DNA of 8,661 nucleotides from Clostridia bacterium (GCA_017381395.1 JAFOCH010000117.1:1-8661); one strand, 5' to 3'. Positions 1 through 6,544 are shown, counted from the first letter of the stretch. Notes: generated by a model from the letters alone, not told the origin. A program made the numbers and translations.

Positions 1-48
1 AGTTGCTTCGAGACCGAGCCGAATTTATTGCTACAAAACTGCAAAGCA

Positions 49-156
49 CCTAAAACAGATGGATTTTTGATAGTATAAAAGGCACAACACCGCAGTAACG
101 CTGTCGCGTACTGCGGTGTTGTAACGTATTAGACTGCAAAAAGGCACTGTTTTAGG
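49..156. repeat. Wide inverted repeat around the terminator
   Basis: The ten bases CCTAAAACAG at 49-58 return as the exact reverse complement CTGTTTTAGG at 147-156, enclosing the terminator hairpin at 84-122. The flanks also share a direct similarity, ACTGCAAAG near 38-46 against ACTGCAAAA near 133-141. The arms are seen directly. Whether they form an outer stem, mark a small repeat element or are chance cannot be told from one copy. Confidence 0.4.
84..122 (-). terminator. Rho-independent terminator of the amidase operon
   Basis: Bases 84-97 (ACAACACCGCAGTA) pair perfectly with 109-122 over 14 bp, with an 11-base loop in which two further C-G pairs are possible. Read on the minus strand the hairpin is followed by GCCTTTTAT, a short interrupted T tract. 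It lies about 85 bases beyond the stop of the minus-strand amidase gene and is the obvious end of that transcript. No comparable T run follows on the plus strand. Confidence 0.75.
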
Positions 157-208
157 CGAATTATCCCTATGTGAACGCTCCTTTTGAGGCGGTCTTTGAT
201 TCATTCAC

Positions 209-3200
209 TTACTGCTGAATTGATGCAAAGTAATCGACGATTCCCTGAACGGTGTAGTATGCGTTAAGCTCGTTGTGGGAGTCGGTCTGAATTTTTGCAA
301 AGTCCATCGCATTGGTCATAAATCCATTTTCGGTCAAAATGGAGGGACAGCAGCTTATTCGCGTGACGTAGAATGGGTAGTAGTTGTAATTTCGCTTGTC
401 ATCAAACGCCTGAACAGTGCGGTCGTAAATCGCCTTTGCGAGTGCTTTTGAGTAGGGGTGGAAGTAAAAGTTTGAATAGCCGTTTGCCGTGGTGGACGAC
501 GAGCCATTTCGGTGGATGGAAATGAAAATATCCGGCTTGATTTCGTTCGACATGGCGTTTCGCTCAGAAAGGCGGAAAAGCATGTTTGACGTGCGGGTCA
601 TTACTACAGTGGCACCTATGTTTTCGAGTTCGCGCTTTATCTTATTCGCGAGGAAAAGGTTAAGCACCGCCTCGGTGTTGGTATTGTTCGAGCCGACGGC
701 ACCGGGGTCACGTTTTCCGCCGTGACCGGGGTCAAGCATAATTACGACTCCGTCCAGGCGGTATCCGTAATAGGTCGGTGCAGCGGTAATTTTGGCAGGG
801 TTGAGGAAATAGAATTCGAGCTGATTCTTTTCATTATACTGCGCCGTCCAGCCATAGAACGACCCCGCGTTTTTTAGATGCAGACGAAGCACGTAGTTGC
901 TTCCGTTCTTTATCCATTCACCCTTTGAAAATACCGGATGATTGTCTAAAACGATTTTACCCTGCGCCGATACCGTATAGCAGAATTCGATGTCGATATA
1001 GTTAAAGGTAACGCTGTCGACGGTATAATCGGGTCGGTCATTCGGCTTATACGGATTTTTATAGCTTTGATTTCCGAGGGTGACGTTAAACGGCGCCTTC
1101 CACTGAGTGTCAAAGGTCATAATAGTATGCCTGCCGACCGTTTCGGTTGATTTGAGTGTAATCGAGTTTGTTTCGGGTAGGGTTGCCTTGAAAATGGCAA
1201 CGTCGTCGGTGTATATACGCTTGCCGTAATCGAGCTGTCGGAAAATCGCATTGTCCGACGAGGAGGAATTGTAAAAGATAATATCATTTTCGTTGCAGTA
1301 GTCGACCGTACCTGCGGGGAGATATGCGTTTGTCGGGCGTGAACGCTCGTCGATTAAGCTGCCGTCAAAGGTTTCTGCCTGCTGGGTGGTGACCTCTGCG
1401 ACATAGCGGGTACCGACACCTACCTGAATACCGAATCCGCTCTGATAGCTTCCGCCGCTTGAATTGATAACCACGTCGTCCTTTGAGCGAATGGTAATTT
1501 TTCCTCCGTCGACGTATTCCGAAAGTGAACCGCAGGAGGCGTTAAACCTGATGTTACCCAAATTTTGCGGTGTGTCCTTTGATGCGGGGAGCTTGAATAC
1601 ACCTGTAAAGTCGTAGAATTCCTGCTTTACCGCCGTATCGTTGTCGATGGTGCCGATTTGCGACAGTTTGATGGTCTGACCATTCAAGGTCGCGGTGATT
1701 ATCGAGCCGTTTCGAGCCGTCACCGATACCGAAATGACCGAGCCGCCATTTAGCTGCTGGTCGGACCTGGGGGCAACTCGCTTTATGATAATCGCCTCGT
1801 AGTTGACGGTAAAGGTGCGCTTTTTGCCCTTATGCTCGAAGGTAAAGGTGTTTTTACCCTCTTTCATTACTACGTTGAAGGAAAAATATCCCCTTGCCGT
1901 CCTCTTTACCTCGGCGGAATTCATTTTTAGCGGATGCATTGGGTCGGATGCTCCGGTGAACGAAAGGGTTTTACTGTATGTAGTGAACGAGTCGGAATAT
2001 ACCGAGGTGAAAGATAACTCGGTGATACCCATTAAATCGTTGTCGTTCAGATGTTTTATAGCGTTTTTTGTGTTATCCGTTTTGTCATTTACCAGCGAGG
2101 AAATACTGTCAAAGGCGTATCCGCTGGCACTGAGGGCGGGAATTGACGAAAGCTGGTCGGCAAGCTGAGTCGGTGAATCCCAGGTTTCGCCCGAGCCGAT
2201 GTTGTATGCCGCCAGTGTAAAGTTGAGTCCTGCCTTTCCGCCGACCATAGTAGCCCACCATTTTGCTATGTTGCCAAATGGAATGTCGGCATCCCTAGTC
2301 GAATAGGGGATAGAAACAAACACGCAATCGGCATATCCCTTGTTCATCCAAAGCACCGTGTCGGCGTGACCGTTTGTCAGCGCCTGAAAAACCTCGTTTT
2401 TACATTCAAAACCGCCTTCAACCGCTTTCTTTGAAGCCCAAACGGCATCGGCTGTAATTCCGTAGGTTATACCCTCGCTAATTCTGTTCATTGCCTTTCC
2501 GATTCCGTCAATCGTCGATGCAAGTCGGTCGCGCAAATAGGCATCAAAGCCCATTCCGCTACCCGATTTTATGTATGCGGAATAGTCCCCGTCACCGATT
2601 TCGGTGTAGTAATCGGTGATAAGCATTCCGCTGAGCGCATACGAGGTGACGATGTGCTCGATTTCGCCCGTTATCTCGGCAATATGCTCGTCGTTCGAGA
2701 TGTTATATCGTCCGTCCTTTTTGGCGAGCAAGCTGTATTCACCATAAACGGCAAGCGACTTCTTTTCCGCCTCTTTGATCACATAGTCGAGGACGTCGGT
2801 GTCACCGCCGTATATTTTATCTCCGCCGGAATTAAGCGGCAGAATGATGCAGTTGAATCCGTATTTTGAAATGGACGAAACGGCCGACGAAATCTGTTTT
2901 TTCCAGTTGCCGTCGAGGTCGTAATCGGTCCCTTTTCGTATGTACGAAGCAAGCAGGGTCGCGCCGACAGGGTCGGGGTCGGCGGTTATCGGATATTTAG
3001 GCGTGTTTCCTGCATTGACGGTCATATACGGGTCCTCGGCACGATTGGTAATATGCTTTCCTGAAATGACCTCGATTGCCTCGTCAAGCTGACCGAAAAT
3101 GGCGAGCGTCGAGGTGGCAATTATAGCCGCGGTTAACAGAGCTGACAGTATGCAAAGTGTCAGCTTGCGCCATTTCGGCAGAGTCGAAAACCATTTGAAT

Positions 3201-3229
3201 AGGCGTGATTTCTTTTCGTGTTTTGACAT
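209..3229 (-). CDS. Membrane-anchored N-acetylmuramoyl-L-alanine amidase (amidase_3) with degenerate GHL10 domain
   Basis: This is a 1006-residue envelope protein. A basic N-terminus and a hydrophobic segment at about 22-45 form a signal anchor. Residues 88-395 follow the GHL10/DUF187 barrel pattern of the neighbouring lipoprotein but have lost its motifs: HAWLNPYR is replaced by YGEYSLLA, and HFDDY by LITDY around D206. Residues 400-820 look like several beta-rich modules without a recognised family. Residues 828-1003 are a complete amidase_3 zinc domain: H836 in DPGHGG, E853, H906 in SIHRN, and catalytic E967 in LTENGF. In this family the enzyme cleaves the bond between MurNAc and L-alanine in peptidoglycan. 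I chose the ATG at 3229. An upstream in-frame TTG at 3247 is embedded in the GGAG ribosome site (3242-3245), which sits 12 bases before the ATG. The upstream stop is only 4 bases away, so translational coupling is likely. The amidase call is firm; the GHL10 relationship rests on by-eye alignment. Confidence 0.93.
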   Translation of the reverse strand: MSKHEKKSRLFKWFSTLPKWRKLTLCILSALLTAAIIATSTLAIFGQLDEAIEVISGKHITNRAEDPYMTVNAGNTPKYPITADPDPVGATLLASYIRKGTDYDLDGNWKKQISSAVSSISKYGFNCIILPLNSGGDKIYGGDTDVLDYVIKEAEKKSLAVYGEYSLLAKKDGRYNISNDEHIAEITGEIEHIVTSYALSGMLITDYYTEIGDGDYSAYIKSGSGMGFDAYLRDRLASTIDGIGKAMNRISEGITYGITADAVWASKKAVEGGFECKNEVFQALTNGHADTVLWMNKGYADCVFVSIPYSTRDADIPFGNIAKWWATMVGGKAGLNFTLAAYNIGSGETWDSPTQLADQLSSIPALSASGYAFDSISSLVNDKTDNTKNAIKHLNDNDLMGITELSFTSVYSDSFTTYSKTLSFTGASDPMHPLKMNSAEVKRTARGYFSFNVVMKEGKNTFTFEHKGKKRTFTVNYEAIIIKRVAPRSDQQLNGGSVISVSVTARNGSIITATLNGQTIKLSQIGTIDNDTAVKQEFYDFTGVFKLPASKDTPQNLGNIRFNASCGSLSEYVDGGKITIRSKDDVVINSSGGSYQSGFGIQVGVGTRYVAEVTTQQAETFDGSLIDERSRPTNAYLPAGTVDYCNENDIIFYNSSSSDNAIFRQLDYGKRIYTDDVAIFKATLPETNSITLKSTETVGRHTIMTFDTQWKAPFNVTLGNQSYKNPYKPNDRPDYTVDSVTFNYIDIEFCYTVSAQGKIVLDNHPVFSKGEWIKNGSNYVLRLHLKNAGSFYGWTAQYNEKNQLEFYFLNPAKITAAPTYYGYRLDGVVIMLDPGHGGKRDPGAVGSNNTNTEAVLNLFLANKIKRELENIGATVVMTRTSNMLFRLSERNAMSNEIKPDIFISIHRNGSSSTTANGYSNFYFHPYSKALAKAIYDRTVQAFDDKRNYNYYPFYVTRISCCPSILTENGFMTNAMDFAKIQTDSHNELNAYYTVQGIVDYFASIQQ

Positions 3230-3233
3230 TGTT

Positions 3234-4460
3234 TTAGTTATCTCCAATCAGGTTAAAAATCCTGTTTCTTTCCTCTGTATTCAGCTCGTCGTCAGAAAAA
3301 AGCGACGTGTAGCTAAAAATAACAAATCCGCTGTACTTGTATCCTCGTGAATAGTTAATCATCTTTTCCATTATACAGCCGCTTGACCATTCGTCCTTTT
3401 CCGAGCCGGTAGCGTTTCCGATTTTATATGCGCCTAGTCCGGCGTAAATGGTTACATCGTTTTTATACTTTGACCATTCATAAACGAGGTTATCGTATTG
3501 CAACCGCTCGATAGAAAAATCGTAGCCAAAATAAAGCTGTGGAATAATGTAATCGACGTAGCCGCCCTTTACCCAGGTGCCGACGTCGGCATAAAGCTCG
3601 TTGTAATTAAGCTGATTATTTCCCGCGGGGCTGATGCCGAAGCTGATACTTTTATCCTTTTTCTTTATCTCGTCATACACGGTTTTCAGCATCTGGTTTA
3701 CGTTTTCTCTGCGCCAATCGGCGAGGGAAAGCGGCTTTTCGCAATTTGTCGTGTAGTTGAGATAGTCCGACATATCAAAGCTTTCCTTCATCGTGGGATA
3801 AAAGTAATCGTCAAAGTGTATTCCGTCAACGTCGTAATTTTCGATAATTTCCTTTACCCCGTTGACGATCAGCTTGTTTGCATCGTCATTTGCGGGATTA
3901 AGGTATAGTCCGCCGTCATATCCTACCGCAAAGGTGGAATAGGGATTGTCGGTCATATATTTTCTGACGGGACTTTTTTCGCTCAAGGAATAGGGACTTT
4001 CGGTCGAATACGAAACCCTGTATGGATTTAACCACGCGTGAATTTCTATATCTCGCTTTTTGGCGGCTTTGACTATGTATTCCAGCGGGTCAAAGCCGGG
4101 AGAAACTCCTTGCTCACCCGAAATGTAAGCCGACCACGGAAAAATATCCGACGGGTAAAATGAGTCGCAAAAAGCCCTCATGTGAACAAAGGCGGTGTTG
4201 AATCCGAGATTTTTGATATTATCGAGCATTCCGTCGATGTTTTTGTAAAAATCGCTCTTAAAGGCGCTGCCCATTTCGCCGTAGCTGATCCAAACGCCTC
4301 TCAGCTCGTCCGACGTGTCATAAGCGTCCTTTACCGAGGATGTACCCTCGTTTTGTGACCCGCTTGATTGCGAAAGGTCGGTGTTTGCCGTCATTTCCTT
4401 TGAGCAGGAGGTGAATAGAAAAATTGACAAAACCATGATAAAGATAACAATTCGTTTCAT
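3234..4460 (-). CDS. GHL10/DUF187-family glycoside hydrolase-like lipoprotein
   Basis: A 408-residue lipoprotein. The signal peptide ends in the lipobox FTSC with lipidated C19, followed by a Ser/Thr/Asn-rich tether to about residue 50. The rest is one barrel domain with the family's motifs in order: RGVWISY 54-60, GFNTAFVHMR 86-95, HAWLNPYR 141-148, VDGIHFDDYFYP 211-222 with D217/D218 as candidate acidic catalytic residues, FGISPAG 274-280, DYIIPQLYF 303-311. Length is usual for the family. The one well-studied relative, E. coli DigH (YddW), cleaves peptidoglycan glycan strands already stripped of peptides by amidases. That activity is inferred here, supported by the amidase gene directly downstream. 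The ATG at 4460 is taken as start because AGGAGG lies 11 bases upstream; an in-frame GTG at 4472 overlaps that ribosome site and is unlikely. First gene of the operon. Confidence 0.92.
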   Translation of the reverse strand: MKRIVIFIMVLSIFLFTSCSKEMTANTDLSQSSGSQNEGTSSVKDAYDTSDELRGVWISYGEMGSAFKSDFYKNIDGMLDNIKNLGFNTAFVHMRAFCDSFYPSDIFPWSAYISGEQGVSPGFDPLEYIVKAAKKRDIEIHAWLNPYRVSYSTESPYSLSEKSPVRKYMTDNPYSTFAVGYDGGLYLNPANDDANKLIVNGVKEIIENYDVDGIHFDDYFYPTMKESFDMSDYLNYTTNCEKPLSLADWRRENVNQMLKTVYDEIKKKDKSISFGISPAGNNQLNYNELYADVGTWVKGGYVDYIIPQLYFGYDFSIERLQYDNLVYEWSKYKNDVTIYAGLGAYKIGNATGSEKDEWSSGCIMEKMINYSRGYKYSGFVIFSYTSLFSDDELNTEERNRIFNLIGDN

Positions 4461-4471
4461 AATAAACAACA

Positions 4472-4477
4472 CCTCCT
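4472..4477 (-). promoter_or_regulatory. Ribosome binding site deciding the GHL10 start
   Basis: The minus strand reads AGGAGG here, 11 bases before the ATG at 4460. The alternative in-frame GTG at 4470-4472 shares its first G with the site, so the site must serve the ATG. This shortens the naive reading frame by four residues and places the lipoprotein Cys at position 19. Confidence 0.75.
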
Positions 4478-4486
4478 AATTATATC

Positions 4487-4515
4487 ATTATATTATATTT
4501 TTGCCCCTTCTTCAA
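4487..4515 (-). promoter_or_regulatory. Promoter of the GHL10-amidase operon
   Basis: On the minus strand TTGAAG (4510-4515) is followed after 17 bases by a perfect TATAAT (4487-4492). A second, overlapping TATAAT at 4492-4497 could pair with TTGCAT (4517-4522) at a 19-base spacing. Initiation near 4480 would give a very short leader running straight into the ribosome site at 4472-4477. The call comes from the sequence pattern alone. Confidence 0.6.
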
Positions 4516-4555
4516 TATGCAAACTTTACTATATGCAAAATTAATTGACAAAATG

Positions 4556-4583
4556 TTGACAAACGCAAAAAAATGATTAAAAT
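4556..4583 (+). promoter_or_regulatory. Promoter of the zinc-ribbon/DUF1294 operon
   Basis: A consensus TTGACA at 4556-4561 is spaced 16 bases from TAAAAT at 4578-4583. A second TTGACA stands eleven bases upstream at 4545-4550, giving a tandem -35-like repeat. The predicted start of transcription near 4590 leaves a leader of about 45 bases before the chosen start at 4634. It lies back-to-back with the minus-strand operon promoter, about 40 bases away. Confidence 0.55.
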
Positions 4584-4633
4584 TGTATGGGTGCAAAGGT
4601 CGAAATATGAGATTTTTGACGAGGTTGCTTTTT

Positions 4634-4834
4634 ATGAAAAGTCCTATATCTGTACCCTCAACGGTTAAACAGAAAGAAAAGCGGATTATGAAATGTAAAA
4701 ATTGCAATTCGGTTACCGAATGCAGTGTTTATTCAGCCGATACGGATATAAAGGTTATCGGCATAAAGGTAAAGGAAGTTCATAAACGCGAATTTGCAGT
4801 TTGCCACGAATGTAAAACTGCGTTTTATCTTTGA
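4634..4834 (+). CDS. Small zinc-ribbon protein
   Basis: A 66-residue protein with two Cys knuckles, CKNC (C21, C24) and CHEC (C57, C60), separated by 32 residues of beta-prone sequence. This is the layout of a single zinc-ribbon domain. No enzyme motif, signal peptide or membrane helix is seen, so it is probably cytoplasmic, and its partner is unknown. The start is uncertain. The ATG at 4634 has GAGG nine bases upstream. An ATG at 4607 has AAAGG seven bases upstream and would add nine residues. The ATG at 4688 begins exactly at the zinc ribbon (MKCKNC) but has a poor ribosome site. It lies 25 bases before the DUF1294 gene, presumably in the same transcript. I do not recognise a named family. 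Confidence 0.65.
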   Translation: MKSPISVPSTVKQKEKRIMKCKNCNSVTECSVYSADTDIKVIGIKVKEVHKREFAVCHECKTAFYL

Positions 4835-4859
4835 TTTTAATAAAAAAGGAGAAAAAAGT

Positions 4860-5207
4860 ATGTTATCGACAGAAACTTGGTTATCGATACGCGATTTTTT
4901 AGGATTGCCGCATCTTCGTGCAACCCATACCTTTTTCATATACATTCTTTATTTTGTGCTCATCAACATCATCGGCTATTTTGTTATGAAGGTGGACAAG
5001 CAAAGGGCTCGTGCGGGAAAAACGAGAATCCCTGAAAATGTGCTTTTTTCCATATCTATTCTGGGCGGAAGTGCAGGCACCATAATTGCGATGAGAAGAT
5101 CCCGTCATAAGAAAAAGAAGAGAAGTTTTTCGGTCGGTATACCGATAATGCTCGTCTTTAACGTGATACTGCTTGCGTTTCTTATTTATATGCTCTATAT
5201 GTCGTAA
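4860..5207 (+). CDS. DUF1294 family small membrane protein
   Basis: A 115-residue integral membrane protein. Helices are predicted at about 24-43 and 92-113. Between them is the conserved cytosolic-type signature of DUF1294: MKVDKQRAR (43-51), K.RIPE (54-59), LGGSAGTIIAMRR (68-80) and the basic RHKKKKRSF (82-90). The biochemical role of the family is unknown; some members elsewhere are fused to cold-shock domains. The ATG at 4860 is preceded by AAAAAGGAG about nine bases upstream. The frame is open upstream to an ATG at 4794, but that lies inside the zinc-ribbon gene and has no ribosome site. Second gene of a short operon. Confidence 0.85.
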   Translation: MLSTETWLSIRDFLGLPHLRATHTFFIYILYFVLINIIGYFVMKVDKQRARAGKTRIPENVLFSISILGGSAGTIIAMRRSRHKKKKRSFSVGIPIMLVFNVILLAFLIYMLYMS

Positions 5208-5269
5208 TAGAAATGGTTTTTTGAAATAGGGTAAATCGCAAATATTCACAATGCTAATATACAAATTAA

Positions 5270-5295
5270 AAAAATTGAAAAATCTTGCAATTTTT
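5270..5295 (+). other. A/T-rich hairpin and UP-element-like tract
   Basis: AAAAATTG at 5270-5277 pairs with CAATTTTT at 5288-5295. The stem is only eight weak pairs and no separate T tail follows. It is the sole candidate terminator for the DUF1294 transcript. The same A and T tracts sit just upstream of the -35 box at 5299, where they could serve as an UP element for the next promoter. Either role is an inference. Confidence 0.3.
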
Positions 5296-5298
5296 ATG

Positions 5299-5327
5299 TT
5301 GACATATTGCCAAAACGCTTGTATAAT
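5299..5327 (+). promoter_or_regulatory. Perfect-consensus sigma-A-type promoter
   Basis: TTGACA (5299-5304), a 17-base spacer and TATAAT (5322-5327) match the vegetative consensus at every position. A/T tracts lie directly upstream. Transcription should start near 5334, giving a leader of about 53 bases ahead of the surface-protein gene. Such a sequence predicts strong, largely constitutive transcription. Confidence 0.85.
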
Positions 5328-5341
5328 AAACAATGTATGAG

Positions 5342-5362
5342 GGGGATGTTATCTAAATCCCC
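5342..5362 (+). promoter_or_regulatory. 5'-UTR stem-loop
   Basis: GGGGAT (5342-5347) pairs with ATCCCC (5357-5362) around a nine-base loop. The stem starts only about eight bases from the predicted mRNA 5' end. It is clear of the ribosome site AAAGGAG (5371-5377). A stem at the extreme 5' end often protects mRNA from decay, which would fit a highly expressed gene; that role is inferred. No riboswitch family fits so short a leader. Confidence 0.5.
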
Positions 5363-5386
5363 ATATTTCTAAAGGAGAGAAAATTC

Positions 5387-6322
5387 ATGAAAAGCTTAAA
5401 AACTATTATTTCCTTGCTCGTAGCCCTCTGCATAATTGCAACCATGTCTGTTGTTGCATTCGCAGAAGAATCTTCTGTTGAAGAAGCTTCTTCAGTTGTT
5501 GAAGTTACCGAAACAACTCAGGAAAAGCTCGACGCTAACAAGATTGTTAAGTTTGACAAATTCGACGGCGAAAACTTCGACGGCGATACTGACAAGATTG
5601 GCACAAACGGACTTCTCTATGCTAATGGCAAGGAAGTTAACGGTCTTACATACTGCGAAACTCTCGACCTTGGTAAGACATGGCAGGCATCTGTTACCAT
5701 CAACAGAGAGAATAAAGATACTGCCGCTACAAAGAATTGCCTCGGCGAAAAGTACGAACTTGTTGTAGGCGACGTTACCCTCAAAATTGGTAACCAGCAG
5801 GAAGGCGTTTCTCAGTACATCGCTGAGCTCTGGTACAAGGATGAAAAGATCGGCTACGTTCAGCTCGATTCTAACTTCAGCGGTACATACGGCATCCGTT
5901 TCACACAGGATGGTACCCAGGTTGGTAAGCTCTATGTAATCAAGGACAATACCACAATGGCATGGAACGTTGTTGACTCAACCCTCGTTTCTGTTGACTC
6001 AGCTAACGGCGTTACTTCATACTACAATGTAAAGGATGCTGACTTCTCAGCAGCTAAAATCTCTGTTGTAGCAGCTGGTAACAACTCAAAGGATAAGACA
6101 AACTATGCTTACGGCCTCTGGTTTGCTAAGAAGTTCTATTCAACCACCAGAACCGGTAACGGTACTCTCGGTACCACCGGCACCACTTCAGGATCAACCG
6201 GCGGCAACAGTGGAAAGACCGGCGACAGCAGAACAGTTCTTCCGTTCGTTGCAGTTGTTGTAACCCTCCTCGCAGCTGGTGCTTGCGTAGTTCTCACAGC
6301 AAAGAAATCCTGCAAGGAATAA
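5387..6322 (+). CDS. Secreted surface protein with C-terminal anchor (TGD motif plus helix)
   Basis: A 311-residue exported protein of unrecognised family. A signal peptide spans 1-26, with likely cleavage after AFA. An acidic Ser/Glu/Val stretch runs 27-50. Residues 51-252 form one beta-rich domain with alternating hydrophobic strands, aromatic positions (WQASVTI 99-105, YGLWFAKKF 242-250) and two Cys (C90, C118) that could pair outside the cell. The fold may be a lectin-like jelly roll, a guess from strand pattern only. A Gly/Thr/Ser linker (253-276) leads to KTGD (277-280), a hydrophobic helix at about 284-305 and the tail AKKSCKE, the layout of a cell-wall sorting signal with TGD but without the usual Pro. 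It could equally be a simple membrane anchor. Codon choice is restricted (GTT, CTC, AAG, GGC, TAC favoured), which with the promoter indicates high expression. AAAGGAG precedes the ATG by nine bases. It is monocistronic. Confidence 0.88.
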   Translation: MKSLKTIISLLVALCIIATMSVVAFAEESSVEEASSVVEVTETTQEKLDANKIVKFDKFDGENFDGDTDKIGTNGLLYANGKEVNGLTYCETLDLGKTWQASVTINRENKDTAATKNCLGEKYELVVGDVTLKIGNQQEGVSQYIAELWYKDEKIGYVQLDSNFSGTYGIRFTQDGTQVGKLYVIKDNTTMAWNVVDSTLVSVDSANGVTSYYNVKDADFSAAKISVVAAGNNSKDKTNYAYGLWFAKKFYSTTRTGNGTLGTTGTTSGSTGGNSGKTGDSRTVLPFVAVVVTLLAAGACVVLTAKKSCKE

Positions 6323-6340
6323 TATAATAGTATAGATATT

Positions 6341-6375
6341 AAAAAGGTCGTGCTGATTGAAGCGCGACCTTTTTT
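6341..6375 (+). terminator. Rho-independent terminator of the surface-protein gene
   Basis: AAAAAGGTCGTGC (6341-6353) pairs with GCGCGACCTTTTT (6362-6374) with one G-T wobble and an eight-base loop, and the right arm runs into six T. It begins 18 bases after the stop codon. The A run on the left means it may also stop transcripts coming from the right. Confidence 0.9.
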
Positions 6376-6481
6376 GTTGTATGTAATAGCAACTCGCTTT
6401 GCCAAACCTACCTTGATAAAATCTACCAAATGAACGAATTTCAATTTACACTCACCGTACATGTTGGTTTGCAAAAATTGT

Positions 6482-6509
6482 TTGCAATAAATTAGCGGAG
6501 TGGTATAAT
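6482..6509 (+). promoter_or_regulatory. Promoter of the M28 peptidase gene
   Basis: TTGCAA (6482-6487), a 16-base spacer and TATAAT (6504-6509) preceded by TGG, giving an extended -10 box. Predicted initiation is near 6516, about 29 bases before the ATG at 6545. The -35 region is one of two TTTGCAA copies (6468-6474 and 6481-6487) spaced 13 bases apart, a possible operator. Confidence 0.6.
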
Positions 6510-6544
6510 AAAAACCAATGATAATACAGGAATGAAGCTTAAAA

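Noticed and set aside
489..725. Plus-strand frame inside the amidase gene
   Set aside because: It lies fully antisense to the catalytic zinc domain, whose motifs are unmistakable, and has no ribosome site.
1803..2168. 121-codon plus-strand frame inside the amidase gene
   Set aside because: Antisense to a well-supported coding region, with no promoter, ribosome site or recognisable motif.
3498..3908. 136-codon plus-strand frame inside the GHL10 gene
   Set aside because: Antisense to the conserved GHL10 motifs; open only because of codon bias on the other strand.
4480..4707. 75-codon minus-strand frame upstream of the lipoprotein gene
   Set aside because: It covers both divergent promoters and has no ribosome site; the AT-rich low-complexity translation looks noncoding.
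4899..5333. 144-codon minus-strand frame over the DUF1294 gene
   Set aside because: DUF1294 motifs and the ribosome site support the plus strand; this frame also crosses the consensus promoter at 5299-5327.
5328..5386. Riboswitch or T-box in the leader of the surface-protein gene
   Set aside because: The leader is only about 53 bases and holds one simple stem; none of the conserved cores of known riboswitch classes is present.
5436..5768. 110-codon Leu-rich frame overlapping the surface-protein gene
   Set aside because: A frame shadow of a gene with signal peptide, ribosome site and strong codon bias; it has no start signals of its own.
6136..6474. 112-codon minus-strand frame
   Set aside because: It is antisense to the Gly/Thr linker and anchor and runs through the terminator at 6341-6375.
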